From positions 1,116,001-1,180,000 of the forward strand of contig NZ_JABBGH010000002.1 in NCBI RefSeq assembly GCF_012927305.1: DNA of 64,000 bases, in the 5' to 3' direction. The DNA comes from Hymenobacter polaris (GTDB lineage Bacteria; Bacteroidota; Bacteroidia; Cytophagales; Hymenobacteraceae). This document shows, piece after piece, positions 34,427 through 41,837 of the stretch (the first letter of the stretch is position 1; each line of letters opens with the position of its first letter). Below the pieces are notes generated by a model that saw only the letters and a program-made list of their open reading frames with translations, was not told the DNA's origin and did no database searches. Made by a program: the position numbers and the translations under genes.

Positions 34427-35887
34427 CTACGCCAGGCCGGGGCGGCGGCGGGCGCGGCGCAGGGCACGGGCCACGGCGGCCGCGTCGGCGGTGGGCACCA
34501 CCCGCACGGTGGCGGGGCCCAGGCCCAACTCGCGGCGCAAGCGGCGGGCCAGGGCGTAGGTTTCGACCAGCACCAAATCGGCTTGGCGCAGCACCTGGCG
34601 CTGCAGCTCGGCGGGCCAGCCGGCGGCGGTGTCGGCGGGCTGGCGGCCGGCGGCCAGGGCGGGCAAGTGCAGCACCAGGGGGCCTAGGGTGCGCTGGCGT
34701 AGCTCGAGGGCGGCCAGCCAGGTGGGCCAGGCCGGGGCGTAAATGACCTCGTATGGGCCCTCGGCCAGGGCCAGTGGCACGGCCAGGCGCGCGTAGCGAA
34801 TCACCTGGCTGTTGAGGTCGGGCGCGGTGTACTGCTGGGCGGCCGCCACCGAAGCCGCAAATACGCGGGCCCGCTCCTCGGGGGTATCCTCGGGGTCGTC
34901 GGCCACCGCGGCGCGCACGGTAGTACGCGGCGCGGGCGCCGCCGAAGTATCGAATTGGGGCAGGCGGTTGCCAAATGGGCCCAGCAGAGGCGAGGTACCA
35001 ACGGGAGCCGGGTCACTGAGCCGGGGCGAGTCGGCGGGCGTGGCGGCCGCAGGCAACTGCTGGCTAGTGGACTGCAGTTCTTCTTCGGGGTTCGGGTCCA
35101 GTATTTCGGCGGCGGCGAAGGCTGCTTCTGCTAAGGGGAGGCCTAGGGCTTCGGTAGGGGCTGGCGCAGCGGGTGCGGTAGCTCCGGCGGGTGGGGCTTC
35201 AGTAGCTGGCGCGGCAGCTTCGGTGAGCTGCGGGGGAGCAGTTGTGCTGGTAGTAGCCGCACTATCTGCCGTTTCTACCTCAGCAACCACGCTAGTACTG
35301 CTGACTAACTTACTGTTTTGCAACAGTTCTGGCGCTGGCGTAGGGCTCGGCTCCAAAGACGAAACGGTGGTTAAAGTCTGCGTAGGATATTCGGCGGTGG
35401 CCACTGGCACTGGCATGGCGGGCGGCGCGGTAGCCCCTAAATAAGGCGCGGCCGGTACCTGAAAAGAGCCGCTGCGCACAGTGGCTGGCGGCTGACTGGC
35501 CACCACGTGCACCACCCGAACACCGGGCGCGGCTGCCCTGGCAGGCTCGCCTAGGGCCGGCGTAGGCAGGGTAGCTTCGGGCAGCGCTGGTTGCGGGGCC
35601 GGCACTGGTGGCGCCGGTGCCGTAGCGGTTGCCGTGGCAAGCGCGGGCGTGGGGGGCGGCAGGGTAGGGGGCAGGGCCGGCGCTGGGTTGGCCAACTCGG
35701 CGGGGGTAGGCTTGGCGGCGGGTGCCACCGGGATAGGCGGCGCAGGCGCTGGCTCGGGCAGGGCAGGCGGCAGCAGCACTAGCAAGGAGCCTATGGTTGG
35801 GGCGGCCTCCACCACGGCCCGTACGGTTGGCGCGGCCTCATCCCAGGCTAATACCAGCACGGAGAGGGCAGCAGCAGAATCGGGCAT
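34427..35887 (-). CDS. Pro/Ala/Thr-rich protein ending in half of a GT4/GT5-like glycosyltransferase domain
   Basis: The ATG at 35887 gives 486 residues (a GTG at 35923 is also possible). The start SVLVLAWDEAAP resembles the first strand of glycogen-synthase-like enzymes (VLMFAWEYPP type) but lacks their following Gly-Gly loop. Residues about 50-340 are a low-complexity Pro/Ala/Thr region. The last 140 residues (LNSQVIRYARLAVPLALAE, YEVIYAPAWPTWLAALEL, GPLVLHLPALAAGR, LRQADLVLVETYALARRL, ATVRVVPTADAAAVARAL) follow the N-terminal half of GT4/GT5 starch-synthase-like enzymes. The C-terminal nucleotide-sugar-binding half is absent, and only about 130 bases separate it from the next gene. It lies between glgB and a GH31 glucosidase, so a glucan-related ancestor is likely; an active enzyme is unlikely. 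Confidence 0.6.
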   Translation of the reverse strand: MPDSAAALSVLVLAWDEAAPTVRAVVEAAPTIGSLLVLLPPALPEPAPAPPIPVAPAAKPTPAELANPAPALPPTLPPPTPALATATATAPAPPVPAPQPALPEATLPTPALGEPARAAAPGVRVVHVVASQPPATVRSGSFQVPAAPYLGATAPPAMPVPVATAEYPTQTLTTVSSLEPSPTPAPELLQNSKLVSSTSVVAEVETADSAATTSTTAPPQLTEAAAPATEAPPAGATAPAAPAPTEALGLPLAEAAFAAAEILDPNPEEELQSTSQQLPAAATPADSPRLSDPAPVGTSPLLGPFGNRLPQFDTSAAPAPRTTVRAAVADDPEDTPEERARVFAASVAAAQQYTAPDLNSQVIRYARLAVPLALAEGPYEVIYAPAWPTWLAALELRQRTLGPLVLHLPALAAGRQPADTAAGWPAELQRQVLRQADLVLVETYALARRLRRELGLGPATVRVVPTADAAAVARALRRARRRPGLA

Positions 35888-36211
35888 GGCGGGAGGCGGT
35901 TTGGCTGCGAATAACGGTACCACAGCCGGCAGATTAGTTGCGTAGTCTAAAAATAATTATAGCGGCTTTGCTCCAAAAGGTTGCCCTAGGGGGCGGCTAA
36001 AAGCAAATTCCAGCGTGAGAACACTATTTCAGAAATCCTAAAAAGTGCGAGCGTCAGTTGGTTAGCTTCCCCAAAGGTTTGCGGCGCCGCTGCTTGCGGC
36101 GCAGGTTAAATACCGCTCAAAACTTATCTTGCAGGCTGCTAGTTGCGCCCCGGCGGCTCCCTGGCGCCAACTGCTACCTTCGCCCCGCTTTCGTTCTATT
36201 TTAACTATTAT
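35888..36211. other. Intergenic region before the GH31 gene
   Basis: About 320 bases between divergent genes. It includes an AT-rich patch near 35945 and TACCTTCG about 36176, a one-mismatch fit to TAnnTTTG, upstream of the glucosidase. No gene or strong hairpin was recognised. Confidence 0.45.
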
Positions 36212-38704
36212 ATGGCCAATACTACTGTTCAGGAGAATAACTACATGCTAAACGACCTGGCCGCCCAAGGGCGCCAGGAGCAGCTACCCGGCGCGGTGCG
36301 CCACGCCGAGCAAACCCACGACCACCTCTTCACCTTCTACACCGAAAACGGCACGCGCCTGCTGCTGCACGTGCTCAGCGACAAGATTCTGCGCTTCCGC
36401 TACCTGACGCCGGGTGCCGCCGCCGAGCCCGATTTCAGCTACGCCGTGCCCGGCGCCGGCGACCACCACCCCACGCGGCCGGCGGTACCCACGTTTCTGG
36501 AGTTCAAGGAAAAGTCTGACCACTACCGTATTACAACGGGGCGGGTCATCTGCATCGTGTGGAAGGACTCGCTGCGCACGCGGGTGCTCGACCGCTCGGG
36601 CAACATCCTGAGCGCCGACGAGAAGGGCTTTCACTGGCAGTACGACTACGAGAGCGGCAACGACATCGTGAAGATGAGCCAGCAGGTGCCCAGCGGCGTG
36701 TGCTATTACGGCCTGGGCGACAAGCCCGCCAACATGAACCTGCGCGGCCAGCGCTTCCTCAACTGGGGCTCCGATACCTACGGCTACGAGAAGGGCACCG
36801 ACCCGCTGTATAAGAATATCCCGTTCTTCCAGGTGCTGCACCAGCGCATCGCGCACGGCATTTTCTTCGATAACACCTTCAAAGCGTTCTTCGATTTCGC
36901 GGCCGAGCGGGCCGACGTGACCAGCTTCTGGGCCGAAGGCGGCGAGATGAACTACTACTTCATCTACGGCCCCACGCTGCTCGAAGTGACCCAGGAGTAC
37001 ACCCTGCTGACCTGCCCGCCCGAGCTGCCCCCGCTCTGGACCCTAGGCTACCAGCAGTGCAAGTGGAGCTATTTCCCGCAGAGCAACGTGCACGCCGTGG
37101 CCCAGGGCCTGCGCGAGCGCCAGATTCCGTGCGATGCCATGTACCTCGACATCGACTACATGGACGGCTACCGCTGCTTTACCTGGCACCCGCAGCACTT
37201 CCCCGAGCCCAAGCAGATGGTGGCCGACTTGGCCGCCGACGGCTTCAAAACGGTGGTTATCATCGACCCCGGCATCAAAATCGACCCCCAGTACCCGGTG
37301 TACCGCGAGGGCTTGGCTAACGACTATTTCTGCCGCCGCGCCGATGGGCCGCTGATGCGCGGCTCGGTGTGGCCGGGCCTGTGCACCTTTCCCGACTACA
37401 CCCGGCCCGAAGTGCGCGAGTGGTGGGCCGGCTTGTTTGAGGGCCTGATAAAAGACGTGGGCGTGCGCGGCGTGTGGAACGATATGAACGAGCCGGCCGT
37501 GTTCGAGAAGGGTACCTTCCCCGACGACGTGCGCTTCGGCTACGACGGGCAGCCCGGCTCGCACCGCAAGGCCCACAACATCTACGGCATGCAGATGGCC
37601 CGCGCCACCAACGCCGGCGTCAAGCGCTTCAGCTACCCCAACCGGCCCTTCACCATCACGCGCAGCACCTACGCGGGCGGCCAGCGCTATTCCTCGGGCT
37701 GGACCGGCGACAACATCGCCAGCTGGGACCACCTCTGGCTGGCCAACATTCAGTGCCAGCGCCTGAGCATCAGCGGCTTCAGCTTCATTGGCTCCGACAT
37801 TGGTGGTTTCATCGACACACCTAGTGGCGAGCTCTATAGCCGCTGGATAGCCCTAGGGGCCTTCCACCCCTTCTTCCGCACCCACAGCAGCGGCGACCAC
37901 GGCGACCAGGAGCCCTGGAGCTTCGGCGAGCCCACTACCAGCCTGGCGCGGCACTTCATCGAGCTGCGCTACCGGCTGCTGCCCTACGTGTACACCGCCT
38001 TCTGGCAATACGTGAGCCAGGGCACGCCCATGCTGCGCCCGCTTACCTTCCTCGACCAGAACGACCCCGAAACCTACCTGCGCATGGCCGAGTTCTCGCT
38101 CGGCGACAACCTGCTGGTGTGCCCCATCACCCAGGCCGGCGTCGATGGCCGCTGGATGTACTTGCCGAAAGGTCAGTGGTATTACTACTGGACCGACGAG
38201 CTGAAGAGCGGCGGCCAGGAAGTGTGGGCCGCTGCCGACCTCACCCGCATTCCGCTCTTCATCAAGGCCGGGGCGGTGGTGCCCATGCAGCCCGTTATGC
38301 AGTACGTGGGCGAGAATGCGGTAGAGGAGCTGACCCTGCACGTGTACCACCCCGGCCAGGCCGAGCCGTTCGAGAGCGTGCTCTACGACGATGGCGGCGA
38401 GGGCTACGCCTACGAGCAGGGCCACAAAACCGTGCGCCGCTTCCGCGTGGCGGCCGATGCCAACGGCCTCACCATCAGCCAAACGACCGAGGGCAACTAC
38501 CAGCCCAGCTACGCCACCTACCGCGTGGTGCTGCACGGCCTGCCCGCCACCATTGAGGTAGCCGATGCCGATGGTCAGTCCGCCACCCTAGGCCAGTATG
38601 AGGCCACCGAAACCACCGCAGCCGCCCCGGCCCTGTGGGTAAGCAGCAGCTTCCAGGAGCTGAAGCTGCTGCTGGCTGAGCCCGCTGCAGAGGCCCAGGG
38701 CTAG
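36212..38704 (+). CDS. Alpha-glucosidase, glycoside hydrolase family 31
   Basis: Releases glucose (or xylose in some members) from the non-reducing ends of alpha-glucans. ATG at 36212 gives 830 residues without a signal peptide, so it is probably cytoplasmic. The N-terminal beta-sandwich is followed by the barrel with LGYQQCKWSY and LDIDYMDGYRCFTWHP. The nucleophile Asp 424 is in GVWNDMNEPAVF, and the acid/base Asp 500 in WTGDNIASWDHL. The segment GFSFIGSDIGGF and the proximal and distal C-terminal beta domains complete it. Intracellular location and closeness to glgB suggest a role in glycogen or maltodextrin use. It ends in a REP-like hairpin. Confidence 0.95.
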   Translation: MANTTVQENNYMLNDLAAQGRQEQLPGAVRHAEQTHDHLFTFYTENGTRLLLHVLSDKILRFRYLTPGAAAEPDFSYAVPGAGDHHPTRPAVPTFLEFKEKSDHYRITTGRVICIVWKDSLRTRVLDRSGNILSADEKGFHWQYDYESGNDIVKMSQQVPSGVCYYGLGDKPANMNLRGQRFLNWGSDTYGYEKGTDPLYKNIPFFQVLHQRIAHGIFFDNTFKAFFDFAAERADVTSFWAEGGEMNYYFIYGPTLLEVTQEYTLLTCPPELPPLWTLGYQQCKWSYFPQSNVHAVAQGLRERQIPCDAMYLDIDYMDGYRCFTWHPQHFPEPKQMVADLAADGFKTVVIIDPGIKIDPQYPVYREGLANDYFCRRADGPLMRGSVWPGLCTFPDYTRPEVREWWAGLFEGLIKDVGVRGVWNDMNEPAVFEKGTFPDDVRFGYDGQPGSHRKAHNIYGMQMARATNAGVKRFSYPNRPFTITRSTYAGGQRYSSGWTGDNIASWDHLWLANIQCQRLSISGFSFIGSDIGGFIDTPSGELYSRWIALGAFHPFFRTHSSGDHGDQEPWSFGEPTTSLARHFIELRYRLLPYVYTAFWQYVSQGTPMLRPLTFLDQNDPETYLRMAEFSLGDNLLVCPITQAGVDGRWMYLPKGQWYYYWTDELKSGGQEVWAAADLTRIPLFIKAGAVVPMQPVMQYVGENAVEELTLHVYHPGQAEPFESVLYDDGGEGYAYEQGHKTVRRFRVAADANGLTISQTTEGNYQPSYATYRVVLHGLPATIEVADADGQSATLGQYEATETTAAAPALWVSSSFQELKLLLAEPAAEAQG

Positions 38705-38716
38705 GTGGCGTTTAAT

Positions 38717-38815
38717 AAAACAGCCCGTCATGCTGAGCCTGCCGAAGCATCTCTACCGCGCATCACTGTTCGGTAGAGATGCTTCGGCAAGCTCAGCATG
38801 ACGGGCTGTTTTTAG
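38717..38815. repeat. REP-like palindromic element, copy 3
   Basis: Arms with ACAGCCCGTCATGCTGAGCC / GAAGCATCTCTACCG, ending AAAACAGCCCG and CGGGCTGTTTTTA. It sits just after the GH31 stop and before the convergent sulP stop, and looks like a bidirectional terminator. Confidence 0.9.
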
Positions 38816-38827
38816 TTTTGACAGGCT

Positions 38828-40354
38828 CTACTCCACCTCCGCCACCACGTACTCGGGGTCGGTCAGGATGTTGACCTCGATGAGCGGGCCGGCCTGGTGC
38901 AGCAGGCGGCGGCAATCGGCGCTGAGGGCGCGCAGATGCAGAGTTTTGCCCAGGTGCTGGTAGCGCTCGGTGAGTTTACTCAGCGCCTCGATGCCCGACA
39001 TATCAGCCACTCGACTTTCGCGGAAGTCCACGACTACCTCGGCGGGGTCGTGCTGCGGGTCGAACTTCTCGGCGAAGGCCTGCACCGAGCCGAAGAAGAG
39101 CGGCCCGTAAATCTCGTAGTGCTTGGTGCCCTGTGCGTCCACGTATTTGCGGGCGCGGATGCGCTTGGCGTTTTCCCAGGCAAACACCAGGGCCGACACC
39201 ACCACGCCCAGCAGCACGGCCAGGGCTAGGTTTTGCGACACGGCCGTGACCAGCGTCACCAGGGCCATCACCAGCACGTCGGCCAGCGGCATGCGGCGCC
39301 AGATGCGCAAGCTGGCCCATTCGAAGGTGGCCACCACCACCGTGAGCATGACGCCCACCAGCGCCGCCAGCGGCAGCCGCTCAATCAGCCCCGAGCCGGC
39401 CACCACGAACAGCGCCAGCGCCCCGGCCGCCACCACGCCCGAGAGCCGGCCCCGCCCGCGCGATTCCAGGTTCACCATTGTTTGGCCAATCATGGCGCAG
39501 CCGCCCATGCCGCCGGTCAGGCCCGAGGCCGCGTTGGCCAGCCCTAGGGCCACGCACTCCTGGTTGCCGCGGCCGCGGGTGTCGGTCAGCTCATCTACCA
39601 CCGTCAGGGTCAGCAGGCTTTCGGTGAGGCCCACCAGGGCCATAATGACGGCGTAGGGCAGCACCAGCCCCAGCGTGGCCCAGGTGTAGGGCACCTGCGG
39701 CCAGTGCGGCCGCGGCAGCCCGCCCGCAATGGAGGCAATGTCGCCCACCGACTTGGTGTGCAGCCCGCCCCCCAGCACCAGCGCCGACACCACCACAATG
39801 GCCACCAGCGAGCCCGGCACCGCCTTCGTCACGCGGGGCGTGAGGTACACCAGCGCCACGGTGAGGGCCACCAGGCCCAGCATCAGCCCGAGGGCCGGGC
39901 CGGCCAGCCACTGCCCGGTGCCAGCCACCTTAAACTGCTCGAGCTGGGCCATAAAGATGATGATGGCCAAGCCGTTGACGAAGCCGTACACCACCGGCTG
40001 CGGCACCAGCCGAATAAACTTGCCCAGGCGCAGCAGCCCCACCAGCACCTGAATCAGCCCCATCAGCACCACGGCCACGAACAGGTACTCGGCGCCGTGC
40101 TGCGCCACCAAGCTCACGATAACCACGGCCACCGAGCCGGCCGCCCCCGATATCATGCCCGGCCGGCCCCCTAGGATGCTGGTGAGCAAGCAGATAACAA
40201 ACGCCGAGCCGATGCCCACCAGCGGGCTGATGTGGGCCAGCAGCGCGAAGGCCACCACCTCAGGCACGAGCGCCAGCGCCGTAGTGAGGCCGGCCAGCAC
40301 CTCGTTGCGGCTGTTGACGGTGTATTGAGTGAAATAAGTGCGAAGCGAAACCAT
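38828..40354 (-). CDS. SulP family inorganic anion transporter with STAS domain
   Basis: A 508-residue inner-membrane transporter, substrate sulfate, bicarbonate or another anion. ATG at 40354 (MVSLRTYFTQYTVNSRNEVLAGLTTALALVPEVVAFALLA) gives the conserved SulP start; a longer frame upstream is less likely. There are about 10-12 membrane segments. The C-terminal cytoplasmic STAS domain covers about 400-505 (YGPLFFGSVQAFAEKF, VVDFRESRVADMSGIEALSKL). Compact SulP proteins of this sort in marine and soil bacteria often carry bicarbonate, but the substrate cannot be read from the sequence. A TACCTTTG box is 165 bases upstream. Divergent from the CDF gene. Confidence 0.93.
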   Translation of the reverse strand: MVSLRTYFTQYTVNSRNEVLAGLTTALALVPEVVAFALLAHISPLVGIGSAFVICLLTSILGGRPGMISGAAGSVAVVIVSLVAQHGAEYLFVAVVLMGLIQVLVGLLRLGKFIRLVPQPVVYGFVNGLAIIIFMAQLEQFKVAGTGQWLAGPALGLMLGLVALTVALVYLTPRVTKAVPGSLVAIVVVSALVLGGGLHTKSVGDIASIAGGLPRPHWPQVPYTWATLGLVLPYAVIMALVGLTESLLTLTVVDELTDTRGRGNQECVALGLANAASGLTGGMGGCAMIGQTMVNLESRGRGRLSGVVAAGALALFVVAGSGLIERLPLAALVGVMLTVVVATFEWASLRIWRRMPLADVLVMALVTLVTAVSQNLALAVLLGVVVSALVFAWENAKRIRARKYVDAQGTKHYEIYGPLFFGSVQAFAEKFDPQHDPAEVVVDFRESRVADMSGIEALSKLTERYQHLGKTLHLRALSADCRRLLHQAGPLIEVNILTDPEYVVAEVE

Positions 40355-40518
40355 GCGGGGGTAGAAAAGGAAAAAGCAGGCCGGCGCCACCCAGCCCGAT
40401 AGCGGGAAAAGCGGCAGCCCAGGACGTGCGGGTGGGGGAGGAGAAGCAGGCCGCGGGGCGCGGCTCTGGCCAGGGCCGGCAACACCGCCGGCGCGGGGCT
40501 AATAGCCCTTAGGCCCCG

Positions 40519-40526
40519 CAAAGGTA
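40519..40526 (-). promoter_or_regulatory. Candidate -7 box for the SulP gene
   Basis: TACCTTTG on the minus strand in the gap between the divergent transporters; the implied leader is about 155 bases. Confidence 0.4.
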
Positions 40527-40603
40527 CCAAGCCCGCGCCCAAAGCAGCTTTTGCGCGCCCGCTGCCGTACTACCGGCTGCCTTCCCTTAACTTCTAAACT
40601 GCC

Positions 40604-41533
40604 TTGGCTACCGCTCCCCAGCCGCCCGAATCGAAAACCGCCATCGTGGCCGCGCTGGTGGCCAACCTGGGCATTGCGGCCATCAAGTTCGTGGCGGCGT
40701 GGTTTACGGGCTCGTCGGCCATGCTCTCCGAGGGCATTCACTCGCTGGTGGACACGGCCAACGAGTGGCTGCTGCTGCTGGGCTTGCGCCGCAGCCGCCA
40801 GCCGGCCGACGAAAACCGGCCCTTTGGCTACGGCAAGGAGCTGTATTTCTGGGCGTTCGTGGTGGCCATCTTCATTTTTGCCCTAGGGGGTGGGCTCTCG
40901 CTCTACGAGGGCATCGAGCACCTGCGCCACCCCGAGCCCCTGCAAAGCCCCGCCTGGAACTACGTGGTGCTGGGGCTGGCTTTTTGCTTCGATGGCTACT
41001 CCTTTCTGGTGGGCCGCCGCACCTTCAATGCCCAGCGCGGCCGCCAGCCCTTTTGGCGCGCCTTCCGCACCAGCAAAGACCCCTCCACGTTCGTGGTGCT
41101 TTTTGAGGATGCCTCCGACCTGCTCGGGCTGCTGTTGGCGTTCCTAGGGGTGTTTTTCAGCCACTTCTTTCAGCAGCCCTGGCTCGACGGGGCGGCCTCG
41201 GTGGGCATTGGCTTGCTTCTGCTGGTGGTGGCCGGCCTGCTGCTGCGCGAAACCAAAAGCCTGCTGCTGGGCGAGCCCGCCGACGCGGCACTGCTGCGCC
41301 AGGTAACCGCCTTGGCCCAGGCCGAGCCGGGAGTGGTGCGCGTGGCCGCCCCGCTCAGCACCTACCTCAGCCCCCACGAAATCCTGCTGGTGCTGCCCGT
41401 CGAGTTTGCCCCCGAGCTGCCCGCTGCCGAGCTAACGCAACTGGTAGAGAAGCTGCGTGCCGCCATCAAGCAAGCCCAGGCCGACATCAAGCACGTCTTT
41501 GTGCAGCCCGTGACACCTAGGGAAAACGAGTAA
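40604..41533 (+). CDS. Cation diffusion facilitator (CDF) metal transporter
   Basis: A 309-residue inner-membrane antiporter expected to export divalent metal ions such as zinc, iron or manganese. The start is a TTG at 40604, with no ATG nearby. Membrane segments include KTAIVAALVANLGIAAIKFVAAW, followed by the CDF signature SSAMLSEGIHSLVDTANEWLLLLG, where metal-binding His and Asp sit (EGIHSLVDT). A second metal site is likely in VVLFEDASDLLGLLLAF. The C-terminal cytoplasmic domain carries metal-sensing strands (EPGVVRVAAPLSTYLSPHEILLVLPVEF). Two REP-like hairpins follow it. Confidence 0.92.
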   Translation: MATAPQPPESKTAIVAALVANLGIAAIKFVAAWFTGSSAMLSEGIHSLVDTANEWLLLLGLRRSRQPADENRPFGYGKELYFWAFVVAIFIFALGGGLSLYEGIEHLRHPEPLQSPAWNYVVLGLAFCFDGYSFLVGRRTFNAQRGRQPFWRAFRTSKDPSTFVVLFEDASDLLGLLLAFLGVFFSHFFQQPWLDGAASVGIGLLLLVVAGLLLRETKSLLLGEPADAALLRQVTALAQAEPGVVRVAAPLSTYLSPHEILLVLPVEFAPELPAAELTQLVEKLRAAIKQAQADIKHVFVQPVTPRENE

Positions 41534-41535
41534 GC

Positions 41536-41636
41536 ACTAACTAAGGCCGTCCTGCTGAGCCCCGCGAAGCACTCTACTGAACGATACAGCGTGGTAGAGA
41601 TGCTTCGCGGGGCTCAGCAGGACGGCCTTAGTTAGT
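41536..41636. repeat. REP-like palindromic element, copy 4 (variant)
   Basis: Arms ACTAACTAAGGCCGTCCTGC / GAGCCCCGCGAAGC in inverted orientation. The core is GTCCTGCTGAGC rather than GTCATGCTGAGC. It begins a few bases past the CDF stop codon. Confidence 0.88.
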
Positions 41637-41666
41637 ATATCTGTTCCCAAATAAGAAAAATTGAAA

Positions 41667-41773
41667 AGAACGTCATGCTGAGCTTGTCGAAGCATCTCTC
41701 CCGCGTAAGTAATTCCTGGCGTTAGAACTACTGCCGCGGTAGAGATGCTTCGACAAGCTCAGCATGACGTTCT
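41667..41773. repeat. REP-like palindromic element, copy 5
   Basis: Perfect 33-base arms with AGAACGTCATGCTGAGC and TTGTCGAAGCATCTCT. Copies 4 and 5 lie 30 bases apart between the CDF and TonB-receptor stops, so each convergent gene may have its own. Confidence 0.9.
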
Positions 41774-41837
41774 GTTTCGAGAAGTTTAATTTGGGAGCAA
41801 GTCTAGTGCTTACGCAAGCAGCCTGCCTGCTAGTAGC

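Noticed and set aside
41536..41773. Two adjacent REP-like palindromes as ends of a small mobile element or CRISPR
   Set aside because: There is no gene between them (only 30 bases), no target duplication and no spacer pattern.
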